DNA of 61,657 nucleotides from JBFWIW01 sp050253535 (GTDB taxonomy: Bacteria > Bacillota > Clostridia > Oscillospirales > Oscillospiraceae), in the NCBI GenBank assembly GCA_050253535.1, contig JBFWIW010000008.1, positions 1-61,657 of the forward strand, given 5' to 3'. A program made the position numbers and the translations under genes. The notes under the pieces were generated by a model, which worked only from the letters and a program-made list of their open reading frames with translations, did not search any database and was not told the origin of the DNA. Below are positions 33,464 through 42,354 of the stretch, one piece after another (the stretch's first letter is position 1; every line of letters begins with the position of its first letter).

Positions 33464-33495
33464 AATCGCGGTACGGCTCGAGCCGTACCGCGATT
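33464..33495. terminator. Perfect 32-bp palindrome
   Basis: AATCGCGGTACGGCTC and its exact complement meet at a central CTCGAG. It lies 27 bases past the dCMP deaminase stop (minus strand). No T run follows, so termination is uncertain. Confidence 0.75.
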
Positions 33496-33522
33496 CTTCA
33501 GCGCATATGAAATTGAAAAGGC

Positions 33523-34005
33523 TTATAGCCTGATAGAGAGCGAATCGTCGTCGTAGACCCAGTCGCGAACATTTACTTCCGTGAAGGTATCTTCGCTTGT
33601 ACGGCACAGGACGCGCTTAATGCCGGCATTTATGATAAATCGGCGGCACATTGAGCACGGCATTGTGTCGGAGAGGAGTTCTCCCGTCTTGCTGCTGCGG
33701 CCGGCGAGATAGAGGGTCGCCCCAATGCAGTCCTTGCGGGCGGCGGAGATTATGGCGTTTGCCTCTGCGTGGACGCTGCGGCAGAGCTCGTAGCGTTGCC
33801 CGCTGGGGATCCCCAGCTCGTCTCTGGTGCAGGAGCCGATATCAGCGCAGTTCTTTCTTCCGCGTGGCGCGCCGTTATAGCCGGTCGCGATTATCTCATC
33901 ATTTAATACAATTATTGCTCCGTATTGGCGGCGCAGACAGGTGGAGCGCTTGAGGACGGACTCGGCGATATCAAGGTAATAATTCTCTTTATCCGTACGG
34001 TTCAT
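33523..34005 (-). CDS. dCMP deaminase (ComEB-like)
   Basis: A 160-residue zinc-dependent cytidine deaminase-fold enzyme. The zinc and proton-transfer motif is HAEAN, and the second zinc motif is PCSMC. The N-terminal TCLRRQYGAIIVLNDEIIATGYNGAPRG matches deoxycytidylate deaminases, which feed dUMP for thymidylate synthesis. The start at 34005 follows TTGGAGG; the open frame to 34050 has no site. Confidence 0.9.
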   Translation of the reverse strand: MNRTDKENYYLDIAESVLKRSTCLRRQYGAIIVLNDEIIATGYNGAPRGRKNCADIGSCTRDELGIPSGQRYELCRSVHAEANAIISAARKDCIGATLYLAGRSSKTGELLSDTMPCSMCRRFIINAGIKRVLCRTSEDTFTEVNVRDWVYDDDSLSIRL

Positions 34006-34037
34006 TGCGTTTCCTCCAAAATTATCTTTATTGATAT

Positions 34038-34066
34038 AGTATACATTCAAATGACTTCAATTTCAA
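34038..34066 (-). promoter_or_regulatory. Promoter of the dCMP deaminase gene
   Basis: The minus strand shows TTGAAA (34066-34061), 17 bases, TATACT (34043-34038). Confidence 0.75.
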
Positions 34067-34115
34067 GTGGACTGCGTCAGTTTTTGAAAAACCGCAGGCC
34101 TGAGGCGCCGTACAC

Positions 34116-34144
34116 TTTACATTGAATTTTGCCCGTGATATGAT
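34116..34144 (+). promoter_or_regulatory. Promoter of the MATE gene
   Basis: TTTACA (34116-34121), 17 bases, TATGAT (34139-34144), about 60 bases before the start. Confidence 0.6.
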
Positions 34145-34207
34145 ACTAATGCCGATTTTGGAGATACTCATAAGAAAAGATGTTTTAAGGGGGAGAAAAG
34201 TCACCCG

Positions 34208-35563
34208 TTGAAAAAAGATATGACCCAAGGCGGGGAATGGAAGGTTATTTTACTTTTCACTCTGCCTATAATGGGAGGCAACTTCCTTCAGCAGCTCTAT
34301 AACGCGGCGGACGGCATAGTGGTAGGAAATTTTGTTGGAGGAACGGCGCTCTCCGCAGTCGGCACATGCGGCCCGATGACGGTGCTTTTTCTGGCTTTTG
34401 CGATAGGTCTTGGCGTAGGGGCCGGAGTCGCTGTGGCACAATACTTCGGGGCAAAGCAGCATAAGGATATGGAAGAAGCGATATGCACGGCGATAATCTT
34501 TATGGGTGCCGTCGGCGCTGCTTTCTCGGTTATCGGCATTTTAGTCTCCCCATTTTTGCTGGATACGGTGCTTAATGTGCCGGAGAACATTCTTCCGCTG
34601 GCTGAGTCATATTTCAAAATTTACTGTATCGGTCTGTTTTTTCAGTTTATTTACAACTGTTTGGCTTCCATAATGAGGAGTCTGGGCGATTCTAAGGCGA
34701 TGTTCATTTTTCTCGCCGTCACATCAGGGGCTAATATCGCGCTTGATCTTCTCTTCGTTGCGGTTTTCAAATGGGGTGTTGCGGGTGCGGCAGCAGCGAC
34801 GGTCATATCCCAGGGAGCGTGCGCCGTTGTCTCGTATATTTATCTCCGCCGCAAGCTTACAGATGTCAAGATTGCCCTTGAATTTTCGGTAAGCAAATGC
34901 CTCTTGATACTGAAACTCGGCGTTCCGCTCTCCATACAGCAGAGCATAATTTCTTTTGGCATATTGGCCATGCAGAGGCTTGTCAATGGCTTTGGACAGA
35001 CAAGTATAGAGGGATTTACGGCCGGCACGCGTATAGATCAGTTCGTATTTGTGCCGTGCTTCGGTTTTCAGGCAGGGCTCTCCGCTTTTGTGGGGCAGAA
35101 CATCGGCGCGGGTAAGCTTGACCGTGCAAAACGCGGCCTGATAGAGACAATGAAGATGTCGATGGTGATGTCGGTTTTTATCTGTGTTCTGCTCTTTGCG
35201 ACGGCAAGACCGGTAGCAGGCCTCTTCGGCCTTGCTGATGAATCGCTTGAGAGAGCTGTTGAACAGATACGTTTTCTCTCTTACTTTTTTATAATATTTG
35301 CCGTATTTACTTCATTATCCGGATTTTTGCAGGGAGCGGGGGATGTTATGATCTTGTCGTTTTCCTCCGCACTGTCGCTTTTCGTTCGCGTAGCCCTTTC
35401 CTATGCAGGCGTATATATGGGATGGCTGGGCTACAGCGCGGGGTGGGTGACGCTGCCGGTCGGGTGGATAATTGCGCTCATAATAATGTGGGTACGGTAC
35501 CTATCGGGCAAATGGAGGTTCAAGGCCGTCGCGGGCGGCGACCAGCCGAATCCGGCGGCATGA
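34208..35563 (+). CDS. MATE family efflux transporter
   Basis: A 451-residue membrane protein with 12 predicted spans in two halves. The N-terminal LPIMGGNFLQQLYNAADGIVVGNFVGGTALSAVG and the matching segment of the second half (VPLSIQQSIISFGILAMQRLVNGFG) are MATE hallmarks. It would export drugs or metabolites in exchange for Na+ or H+. The annotated start is a TTG at 34208, 12 bases after GGGGGAG; an ATG at 34220 is the alternative. It stands alone. Confidence 0.92.
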   Translation: MKKDMTQGGEWKVILLFTLPIMGGNFLQQLYNAADGIVVGNFVGGTALSAVGTCGPMTVLFLAFAIGLGVGAGVAVAQYFGAKQHKDMEEAICTAIIFMGAVGAAFSVIGILVSPFLLDTVLNVPENILPLAESYFKIYCIGLFFQFIYNCLASIMRSLGDSKAMFIFLAVTSGANIALDLLFVAVFKWGVAGAAAATVISQGACAVVSYIYLRRKLTDVKIALEFSVSKCLLILKLGVPLSIQQSIISFGILAMQRLVNGFGQTSIEGFTAGTRIDQFVFVPCFGFQAGLSAFVGQNIGAGKLDRAKRGLIETMKMSMVMSVFICVLLFATARPVAGLFGLADESLERAVEQIRFLSYFFIIFAVFTSLSGFLQGAGDVMILSFSSALSLFVRVALSYAGVYMGWLGYSAGWVTLPVGWIIALIIMWVRYLSGKWRFKAVAGGDQPNPAA

Positions 35564-35719
35564 TGTAAAAAGTGGATAATGAAACAATTTTACATGATCC
35601 ACTATTAATAGCAATTTTCCTGCCTGCATAAGCGCAGACCGAAACTTAAGTGCAGTAACCTCCCGCGCACGGGGGCCTTATTTTTAAATTTGTTCACAGG
35701 AATACATGGGAGGTTAGTT

Positions 35720-36319
35720 ATGTCATATAACTTTTTTGCACTCGTATCACGTATGAAGAATATCGGGCGATGGTCGCTCATGAGGAACTTTTCGCCTGAA
35801 AATGTGCAGGAGCACTCGCATATGGTTGCGGTCATTGCTCACGCGCTCGCTGTTATCCGGCGCGACGTTTTTGGAAGAGACGCCGAACCGGACAAGGCGG
35901 CCGCTGCCGCGCTGTTTCATGACGCTTCCGAAATATTCACGGGGGACATGCCAACTCCGGTCAAGTACTTCAATCCTGAAATAATGTCGGCCTATAAGGC
36001 GGTCGAAAAGCTCGCAGATAATAAGCTTCTCTCCACGCTTCCCAGGGAGATTCGCCCCGCATACGAGAAACTTATTGAGGTCCCGGACAATACGCGCGAT
36101 ATCATCAAGGCGGCCGACACTCTCTCGGCATACATAAAGTGCCTTGAGGAGCTGAAAGCCGGCAACAGCGAGTTTTTGACGGCGGCACGGCAGACGAAAG
36201 AGAAGCTCCTTGCGCTTGACATGCCGGAGGTGGTATACTTCCTTGAAAACTTTATACCGGCGTTTGAACTGACGCTGGACGAACTGAACTATTCTATACA
36301 AAGTGAGGAAAAACAATGA
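35720..36319 (+). CDS. HD-domain 5'-deoxynucleotidase, YfbR-like
   Basis: A 199-residue HD phosphohydrolase. The N-terminal motif RWSLMRNFSPENVQEHSHMVA supplies the first His, LFHDASEIFTGDMPTPVKY the HD pair, and IIKAADTLSAYIKCLEE the last Asp. This pattern matches YfbR, which dephosphorylates deoxynucleoside monophosphates. The start at 35720 follows GGGAGG. Its stop overlaps the ACT-domain gene by 4 bases. Confidence 0.9.
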   Translation: MSYNFFALVSRMKNIGRWSLMRNFSPENVQEHSHMVAVIAHALAVIRRDVFGRDAEPDKAAAAALFHDASEIFTGDMPTPVKYFNPEIMSAYKAVEKLADNKLLSTLPREIRPAYEKLIEVPDNTRDIIKAADTLSAYIKCLEELKAGNSEFLTAARQTKEKLLALDMPEVVYFLENFIPAFELTLDELNYSIQSEEKQ

Positions 36320-36585
36320 AAGCGATTGTAACGGTCTTAGGTAAAGATAAAGTCGGAATAGCGGCGGGCGTTTGCTCGCTTCTGGCGGAGCACGGAGTTA
36401 ACATACTTGATATAAGCCAGACGGTGCTTCAGGGCTATTTTACGATGATAATGATGGTCGACACCTCAGGATGTGAGACGCCGTTCGACGAGCTCGCTCA
36501 GATTCTAAGGGAGCGCGGCACGGAGAGGAGCCTCTCCGTCCGCATACAGCGTGAGGATATTTTTGAGGCGATGCACCGCATATAA
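36316..36585 (+). CDS. ACT domain protein, UPF0237 type
   Basis: An 89-residue single ACT domain (MKAIVTVLGKDKVGIAAGVCSLLAEHGVNILDISQTVLQGYFTM) of the kind found next to UPF0210 proteins in Firmicutes and archaea. ACT domains bind amino acids or similar small ligands, so it probably senses a metabolite for its partner at 36715. It overlaps the upstream gene by ATGA. Confidence 0.9.
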   Translation: MKAIVTVLGKDKVGIAAGVCSLLAEHGVNILDISQTVLQGYFTMIMMVDTSGCETPFDELAQILRERGTERSLSVRIQREDIFEAMHRI

Positions 36586-36654
36586 GAGGATTAACGTGGA
36601 AAATCACGTATACATAATAATGCGCTTCCAGCCGCCTATTCGGCGGTCGGAGTT

Positions 36655-36676
36655 CTTCCGTATGCGGGAGGTTTTT
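36655..36676 (+). terminator. Short hairpin with T run between the ACT and UPF0210 genes
   Basis: CTTCCG/CGGGAG (one T-G) with a TATG loop and five T. It is weak, and may lower expression of the downstream gene relative to the ACT gene. A CCGCC/GGCGG hairpin lies just before it. Confidence 0.4.
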
Positions 36677-36714
36677 ATTACATTTTGCGCTCTGGGGCGC
36701 TTGAGAGGGATATT

Positions 36715-38073
36715 ATGATAAATTTCGGCGAGATATTACAGACCATTGAGATGATCGACCAACAGCACCTCGATATCCGTACAATAACGATGGGAATTTC
36801 CATACGTGACTGCGCCCATCCGGACGTCAAAGTCTGCTGCGGCAAGATATATGACAAAATTGTAAGACAGGCGGAGAACCTTGTAAAAACCGGCGAGGAC
36901 ATAGAGAAGGAATTCGGCATCCCAATAGTCAACAAGAGGATATCGGTGACGCCCATAGCCATCGCCTGCGAGAGCTGTGAAACCGAGGACTATGTCCCGT
37001 TTGCCGTCGCCATGGATAAGGCGGCGAAGGCCGTCGGAGTGAACTTTATCGGCGGTTTCACGGCACTTGTGCATAAGGGCTTCACGATAGGCGACCACAG
37101 ACTTGTAGCCGCGATACCGGAGGCGCTCTCAGTGACCGAACGCGTCTGTTCCAGCGTGAATGTCGCCACAACCCGCGCCGGAATAAACATGGACGCGGTC
37201 GCGCTTATGGGCAAAACCGTAAAAAAGACGGCTGAGGTAACAACAGACCGCGGCGGTATGGGGTGCGCCAAATTAGTTGTGTTTGCAAACGCGGTGGAGG
37301 ACAACCCTTTCATGGCGGGCGCTTTCCACGGAGTGGGCGAACCGGAGTGCATTATAAACGTCGGCGTTTCCGGGCCCGGTGTCGTCCATAAGGCGCTTCA
37401 GAGCTGCAAGGGAGAACCGTTTGACGTGGTGGCGGAGACAATAAAGAAGACGGCGTTCCGTATAACCCGCATGGGTCAGCTTGTAGCCAGAGAGGCTTCG
37501 CAGCGGCTCGGCGTGCCTTTCGGCATAGTCGATCTCTCACTCGCGCCGACTCCGGAAATAGGAGACAGCGTCGCTGATATTCTGGAAGAGATGGGCCTCG
37601 GGTGCACCGGCACCCACGGGACAACGGCGGCGCTCGCGCTTCTCAATGACGCGGTTAAAAAGGGCGGCGTTATGGCGTCCTCCCATGTCGGCGGTCTCTC
37701 AGGCGCGTTCATACCGGTGTCTGAGGACGCTGGCATGATAGCGGCAGCGGAAAAGGGCGTGCTTACGATAGACAAACTCGAGGCCATGACCTGCGTCTGC
37801 TCCGTCGGGCTTGATATGATAGCAGTCCCGGGAGATACGAGCGCTGAGACAATAGCCGCCATAATAGCGGACGAGGCCGCCATAGGCGTTGTCAACAACA
37901 AGACGACGGCGGTGCGCGTTATACCCGCGCCGGGAAAAAACGTCGGCGATTGTGTGGATTTCGGCGGACTTTTGGGCAAGGCCCCGGTTATGCCGGTTCA
38001 CGGCGAATCCAGCGCCGATTTTGTCGCGCGCGGCGGACGTATTCCCGCGCCGCTGCACAGCCTGAAAAACTGA
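36715..38073 (+). CDS. PFL family protein, UPF0210
   Basis: A 452-residue protein of the UPF0210 family, a relative of the glycyl radical enzyme fold by name only; no glycyl radical motif is visible. Conserved stretches include MGISIRDCAHPDVKVCCGKIYDK, GVGEPECIINVGVSGPGVV and LGCTGTHGTTAALALLNDAVKKGG. The function is not established. The start at 36715 gives the family N-terminus MINFGEILQTIEMI; the ribosome binding site is weak (GAGAGGG). Pairing with the ACT gene is conserved in many anaerobes. Confidence 0.9.
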   Translation: MINFGEILQTIEMIDQQHLDIRTITMGISIRDCAHPDVKVCCGKIYDKIVRQAENLVKTGEDIEKEFGIPIVNKRISVTPIAIACESCETEDYVPFAVAMDKAAKAVGVNFIGGFTALVHKGFTIGDHRLVAAIPEALSVTERVCSSVNVATTRAGINMDAVALMGKTVKKTAEVTTDRGGMGCAKLVVFANAVEDNPFMAGAFHGVGEPECIINVGVSGPGVVHKALQSCKGEPFDVVAETIKKTAFRITRMGQLVAREASQRLGVPFGIVDLSLAPTPEIGDSVADILEEMGLGCTGTHGTTAALALLNDAVKKGGVMASSHVGGLSGAFIPVSEDAGMIAAAEKGVLTIDKLEAMTCVCSVGLDMIAVPGDTSAETIAAIIADEAAIGVVNNKTTAVRVIPAPGKNVGDCVDFGGLLGKAPVMPVHGESSADFVARGGRIPAPLHSLKN

Positions 38074-38100
38074 AAAAGATTTTACCTGTGTTGGCAAAAT

Positions 38101-38147
38101 AAAAAACGGCTTCCGAGGTGTATGCCCCGGAAGCCGTTATGATTTTA
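38101..38147. terminator. Bidirectional terminator
   Basis: AACGGCTTCCG and CGGAAGCCGTT arms with inner GG/CC pairing (38105-38138). Six A on the left give a T run for the minus-strand alcohol dehydrogenase; a short T run on the right serves UPF0210. Confidence 0.85.
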
Positions 38148-38193
38148 TGTCTATTGCACTGCTTACCCATCATCAAAAGACGTTTGAATGGGG

Positions 38194-39225
38194 TTATGGT
38201 TTGTAGATTATTCGTCCGAGTACCTTTTTCGACAGCTCGACGCCGTGGCCGAACTCCTCAAGCGGCAGTACAGCGCCGATATAGCGGTCGAGGTCTATGC
38301 GCCCTAGTGACAAAAATTCCTTCGTGACCGCCCACGTCTCGAACATGAGACGGCCGAAGACGGAGGTGAGCGTCCGTTCGCTGCGGATGACACGCGAATT
38401 ATAATCCTCTATGACGACAGGCTCGTTGAAAAGCCCGACCGACACAAGCGTTCCACCCTTTGAGAGGCAGTCTATGCCGAGGTTATAAAGATGCAGTGCT
38501 CCTGACATCTCAAAGACCACGTCCACGCCGTTACCGCCGGTGAGGCGCATTACCTCGTCCAGGACATCGGTCTTTCTGCTGTTTACGCCGTGATTTGCCC
38601 CATACCTGCACGCTGTCCGGAGCTTTTCGTCACTCGTCGAACATGCTATTATGCGGTTTGCCCCCATGAGCCTCGCAACGTCCACCTGCATCATGCCGAT
38701 GGTGCCCAGTCCGGTGACGAGGACAGAACAGCCGGAGAGATTCACTCTCTGCGCCGCGTGTATGGCGACGCCCAATGGTTCCAAAAGAGGGCCGTGTTCC
38801 GGCTTCATGTTCGGAGCCATTTTTACTGCGGCGACGGCGGGAAGGGCCATGTATTCGGCAAAGCAGCCGTCCTTGCGCCGGCCGAGAACGCCCCGCTTCA
38901 TACACAGGTGGCGCTTTCCCGTGTTGCAGAGATAACAGGAGAGGCACGGCATATGGCTGTCGCTGGCGACCATGTCTCCGGAGAGAAACCCGGTGACGTT
39001 TTGCCCCGTCTCAATAACCTCGCCAAAGAGTTCGTGACCCATGACAAACGGCATCGGGAGGTTTTGCGCTGCGACAGACGGCGTGTATTCGTAAACGTCC
39101 TTGTCCGAGCCGCAGAGCGCCGACGCCCGGAGTTTAACCAAGAGTTCGTCCTCTTTTATTTCGGGGATTGGTATGTTTCGCAGTTCCGCTCCCGGCGCCG
39201 GACGTGTCTTCATAATCGCTTTCAT
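38194..39225 (-). CDS. Zinc-dependent alcohol dehydrogenase (MDR family)
   Basis: A 343-residue medium-chain dehydrogenase. Catalytic zinc ligands lie in ALCGSDKD and GHELFGEV; structural zinc cysteines in CLSCYLCNTGKRHLC; the NAD-binding loop in VTGLGTIGMMQVDVARLMGA. It resembles sorbitol/threonine/galactitol-type dehydrogenases; the substrate is not determined. The ATG follows AGGAGGCG. It stands alone, divergent from nothing and convergent with UPF0210. Confidence 0.9.
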   Translation of the reverse strand: MKAIMKTRPAPGAELRNIPIPEIKEDELLVKLRASALCGSDKDVYEYTPSVAAQNLPMPFVMGHELFGEVIETGQNVTGFLSGDMVASDSHMPCLSCYLCNTGKRHLCMKRGVLGRRKDGCFAEYMALPAVAAVKMAPNMKPEHGPLLEPLGVAIHAAQRVNLSGCSVLVTGLGTIGMMQVDVARLMGANRIIACSTSDEKLRTACRYGANHGVNSRKTDVLDEVMRLTGGNGVDVVFEMSGALHLYNLGIDCLSKGGTLVSVGLFNEPVVIEDYNSRVIRSERTLTSVFGRLMFETWAVTKEFLSLGRIDLDRYIGAVLPLEEFGHGVELSKKVLGRIIYKP

Positions 39226-39338
39226 TTCACGCCTCCTTTTTGAGGCTATGATATCACAGCTGTCCCGGTTTGGTATACTGGAATTTGAAAGCGCACAATT
39301 ATTTTTCCGGAAGCATTAAAGAATCCCAGATAAAATGA

Positions 39339-39371
39339 TCCGGCGCCTGAAAATATGTTTCAGGCGCCGGA
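39339..39371 (-). terminator. Hairpin after the CBS-domain gene
   Basis: A perfect 14-bp stem TCCGGCGCCTGAAA with its complement (39339-39352, 39358-39371). The minus-strand flank is only moderately T-rich. Confidence 0.7.
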
Positions 39372-39395
39372 CTGCATTGAAATTTGGTGTATGTG

Positions 39396-39824
39396 TCAGT
39401 CTCTTCTGACGTTGGAGGAGATTTCGGACAGCGCCTTGGATGCTTCCATGTTGCAGGTGCTACGTTTTGCCATATCGCCAAGTGCCACTATGCCTACGAC
39501 TTTCCCATCTTCCACAACGGGCAGCCTTCTGATTTGGGCGTCCGCCATGAGCATTGACGCCCGGGAGACATCATCCGACGGACTTGCGGTTATGACGCTC
39601 CGTGACATGACCTCGCGGATGGGAGTCGTCTCAGGGTCAGACTCCATGGCGACACAGCGCAGGACGATATCACGGTCGGTAACCATGCCGCGCAGCTTTC
39701 CGTCGGCTGTGCAGACGGGCAGCGATCCGACATTATATCGATAGAGGAGACGCGCGGCGAGAGTGACCGGTTCGTCCGGAGATACGGATACTACGCTTTT
39801 GTTCATGATATCGCTTACGACCAT
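39396..39824 (-). CDS. CBS-domain pair protein
   Basis: A 142-residue protein made of two CBS motifs: VSDIMNKSVVSVSPDEPVTLAARLLYRYNVGSLPV and MSRSVITASPSDDVSRASMLMADAQIRRLPVVEDGKVVGIVALGDMA. Such pairs bind adenosine nucleotides and act as energy or stress sensors. There is no attached enzyme domain. An AGGAGGTCAC site precedes the ATG. It is divergent from tadA. Confidence 0.92.
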   Translation of the reverse strand: MVVSDIMNKSVVSVSPDEPVTLAARLLYRYNVGSLPVCTADGKLRGMVTDRDIVLRCVAMESDPETTPIREVMSRSVITASPSDDVSRASMLMADAQIRRLPVVEDGKVVGIVALGDMAKRSTCNMEASKALSEISSNVRRD

Positions 39825-39905
39825 TTTGTGACCTCCTGTGTAATGTAATTAAGTAATCATGTGGTGATTATTTCCCTTTTTGCGCTCTGTTATTCAGGAG
39901 GATGA

Positions 39906-39934
39906 TTGTATTTTTTTGGAACATATGATACTAT
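39906..39934 (+). promoter_or_regulatory. Promoter candidate for tadA
   Basis: TTGTAT (39906-39911), 17 bases, TACTAT (39929-39934), 20 bases before the start codon. Confidence 0.5.
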
Positions 39935-39953
39935 CCCGAAAGGGAGTGACATT

Positions 39954-40400
39954 ATGGACTGCAAAAAGTATATGACGGAAGCGCTTAGGCTTGCACAAGA
40001 GGCTGAGCGCGCTGGAGAAGTGCCTGTCGGCTGCATAGTCACGGACGGGGACGGAAATATAATTGGCCGGGGCCGGAACCGAAGAGAAGAGGACAGAAAC
40101 GCCTGTGCCCACGCTGAGATTGAGGCCATAACTGAGGCGTGCGCAAAAAAGGGGGACTGGCGGCTCTCGGATTGCAGCCTCTATGTGACGTTGGAACCGT
40201 GCCCCATGTGCGCGGGGGCGATCATAAACTCACGTATAAAAAAAGTTTTTTATGGCGCGCGGGACGAGAACACAGGTTCATGCGGCAGTGTCATCAACCT
40301 ATTTATGGAGAGGTACGGGCACTCGCCTGAGATAGTTGGCGGCATTCTTGAGGAGGACTGCCGTGCGGTTCTTGGAGATTTTTTTAAAAAATTAAGGTAA
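39954..40400 (+). CDS. tadA: tRNA-specific adenosine(34) deaminase
   Basis: A 148-residue zinc enzyme that turns A34 into inosine in the tRNA anticodon. Zinc and catalytic motifs are HAEIEAI and PCPMCAGAI; the C-terminal tail FFKKLR follows the family. The start at 39954 follows AAAGGGAG; the longer frame to 39906 overlaps the promoter. Confidence 0.95.
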   Translation: MDCKKYMTEALRLAQEAERAGEVPVGCIVTDGDGNIIGRGRNRREEDRNACAHAEIEAITEACAKKGDWRLSDCSLYVTLEPCPMCAGAIINSRIKKVFYGARDENTGSCGSVINLFMERYGHSPEIVGGILEEDCRAVLGDFFKKLR

Positions 40401-40453
40401 AACACAAAGAAGCGGCGGCCAGACGGGCCGCTGCTTCTTTATGGAGAATTATA

Positions 40454-40482
40454 TTGACAAAATCGAATATACTGTATATACT
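40454..40482 (+). promoter_or_regulatory. Promoter of the GntR-ABC operon
   Basis: TTGACA (40454-40459), 17 bases, TATACT (40477-40482). The -10 box is embedded in a palindrome (next entry). Confidence 0.85.
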
Positions 40483-40497
40483 GTGCATATACAGTAT
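40469..40497. promoter_or_regulatory. Palindromic operator of the GntR-ABC operon
   Basis: ATACTGTATAT and ATATACAGTAT, perfect 11-base arms separated by 7 bases. It covers the -10 box and start region, so the regulator just downstream probably represses its own operon (inference). Confidence 0.75.
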
Positions 40498-40514
40498 TCG
40501 GGAGGGGCGGAGCG

Positions 40515-40895
40515 GTGGATGTCATAATAAGCAATTCGAGCGATCAGCCGATATATGACCAGATTTACACACAGATAAAAAGCCAGATAATATCGGGCAG
40601 GCTCACGGAGGGCGAGGCTCTCCCATCGATTCGTATGCTGGCCAAGGATCTGAGAATCAGCGTCATTACAACTAAACGCGCTTACGACGAACTTGAGAAG
40701 GACGGTTACATTTACACCGTGGCGGCGAAGGGATGTTTCGTCGCCAAGAAAAATATGGAGCTCGTGCGGGAAGAGTATTTTAAAACTATAGAGAATTATA
40801 TGCAGAAGATATCGGAGCTTGCGGGGGCGTGCGGAATAACGAACGATGAGCTCATAGAAATGTTCCGCATTTTAAATGAGGAGGACCAAAAATGA
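40515..40895 (+). CDS. GntR-family regulator, YtrA subfamily
   Basis: A 126-residue protein with the GntR winged helix (SSDQPIYDQIYTQIKSQIISGRLTEGEALPSIRMLAKDLRISVITTKRAYDELEKDGYIYTVAAKGCFVA) and only a short helical C-terminal part (80-126), which is the YtrA pattern with no ligand-binding domain. These typically control adjacent ABC transporters. It starts with GTG after GGGAGGGG and overlaps the ATPase gene by 4 bases. Confidence 0.9.
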   Translation: MDVIISNSSDQPIYDQIYTQIKSQIISGRLTEGEALPSIRMLAKDLRISVITTKRAYDELEKDGYIYTVAAKGCFVAKKNMELVREEYFKTIENYMQKISELAGACGITNDELIEMFRILNEEDQK

Positions 40896-41740
40896 ACGCA
40901 CTGGAGATCAGGGGACTCGGCAAAAGGTATAAGGACTTCACATTGGACGATATAAACCTGACGCTTCCTTCAGGCTGCATCATGGGTTTAGTCGGAGAAA
41001 ACGGCGCCGGCAAGACCACAACGATAAAACTCATAATGAACGCCGTCAAGAGTGATAAAGGGCAGGTGAAGGTTCTCGGCTGTGACAGCAAGAGCCCCGA
41101 ATTTGACTCAGTGAAGGAAGATATCGGCATTGTCCTGGACGAAGCCTATTTTCCTGAAATTCTCACGGCGAAGAATGTGAACGGAATAATGAAAAGTACT
41201 TACAGGCGCTGGGACGAAAAGAGGTATTTTGACTATTTAAAACGCTTCTCGCTGCCGCAGAATAAGTCGTTCAAGGATTTTTCGCGTGGAATGAAGATGA
41301 AGCTCGCCATTGCAGTGGCCCTCTCGCATAACCCAAAGCTCCTCATACTGGACGAGGCGACAAGCGGGCTCGATCCAATAGTCCGTGACGAGATTCTGGA
41401 CATATTCAACGAGTTCACGAGGGACGAGAGCCATTCGATTCTGATATCCTCGCACATTGTAAGCGATCTTGAAAAGCTCTGCGACTATATTGCGTTTATA
41501 CACAAAGGAAAATTGATTTTTTTCAAAGAGAAAGACGCGCTGCTTGAGGAATACGGCATGGTTTGCATGCCGAAGGCCGGGTTTGAGGCTGTCCCTTCCG
41601 AGGCGGTGGTGGGAAAAAGGATTTCGGACTACGGGGTGGAGGCACTCGTCAGGCGCAGGGCCGTGTCCTCAGCAATCCGGGTTGAGAAAACCAGTGTCGA
41701 GAATATTATTCTTTTCTTAGTGAAGGGGGACAAAAAATGA
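40892..41740 (+). CDS. ABC transporter ATP-binding protein
   Basis: A 282-residue ATPase. Walker A is GENGAGKTT near residue 36, the signature reads FSRGMKMKLAIA rather than LSGGQ, and Walker B is LLILDEATSGLDP. The altered signature (FSRGM) is common in YtrB/bacitracin-type exporters. A C-terminal domain of about 70 residues follows. It pairs with the permease that overlaps its end. Confidence 0.9.
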   Translation: MNALEIRGLGKRYKDFTLDDINLTLPSGCIMGLVGENGAGKTTTIKLIMNAVKSDKGQVKVLGCDSKSPEFDSVKEDIGIVLDEAYFPEILTAKNVNGIMKSTYRRWDEKRYFDYLKRFSLPQNKSFKDFSRGMKMKLAIAVALSHNPKLLILDEATSGLDPIVRDEILDIFNEFTRDESHSILISSHIVSDLEKLCDYIAFIHKGKLIFFKEKDALLEEYGMVCMPKAGFEAVPSEAVVGKRISDYGVEALVRRRAVSSAIRVEKTSVENIILFLVKGDKK

Positions 41741-42348
41741 TGAAGGGACTGCTTATTAAGGACATATACACGCTAACAAAGCAGCTTAAGTTTTTTCTTC
41801 TGATGTTTGCTGTGTTATCGCTGATGCCGGGATATTCAATGTCGGCGTTTGCGGTCTGCTATTCCGCCCTGCTGCCCATAACAGCGCTCGCTTATGACGA
41901 GCGGTCAAAATGGGATAAGCTCGCCGCCATGCTGCCGTATTCAGCGGAGAGCATTGTTTTGAGCAAATACATTTTGGGATATATGTGCATTCTGGCTGCA
42001 GCGCTTCTCTCCGCGGCGGGAAAGGCGGGGTATGCCTTTTATACAAAGACTCCGGTCGGCACGGATATGTTTTTGGAACTTGCTTCGATAACATGCGTTG
42101 GAATTTTACTCCAGGCCATCAATTTCCCGCTTATCTTCCGGCTGGGCGTTGAAAAGGGCAGGCTGCTGTTCATGGTGCTGACCGCGGCTTTGATAGCGGC
42201 ATATTTTATCTTCTCGGAAAAAGGGATCACCGGATCCATCGGGATGGATGTTACGGGATTTTTGGCCATAATGGTTGCTGCCGCAGTCATTGCAAGTATC
42301 GTATCGATTCCAATTTCGGTGCTGGTTTATAAGAGACGCGATATCTGA
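41737..42348 (+). CDS. ABC-2 type transporter permease
   Basis: A 203-residue membrane protein with about six spans and the N-terminal KGLLIKDIYTLTKQLKFFL, followed by YDERSKWDKLAAMLPYSAESIVLSKYI, typical of the short ABC-2 permeases next to YtrA regulators. The substrate is unknown. Ends 10 bases before a strong terminator. Confidence 0.85.
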   Translation: MMKGLLIKDIYTLTKQLKFFLLMFAVLSLMPGYSMSAFAVCYSALLPITALAYDERSKWDKLAAMLPYSAESIVLSKYILGYMCILAAALLSAAGKAGYAFYTKTPVGTDMFLELASITCVGILLQAINFPLIFRLGVEKGRLLFMVLTAALIAAYFIFSEKGITGSIGMDVTGFLAIMVAAAVIASIVSIPISVLVYKRRDI

Positions 42349-42354
42349 CAGCAT

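Noticed and set aside
36715..38073. Pyruvate formate-lyase or other glycyl radical enzyme
   Set aside because: The PFL label is a family name; no glycyl radical motif near the C-terminus is present.
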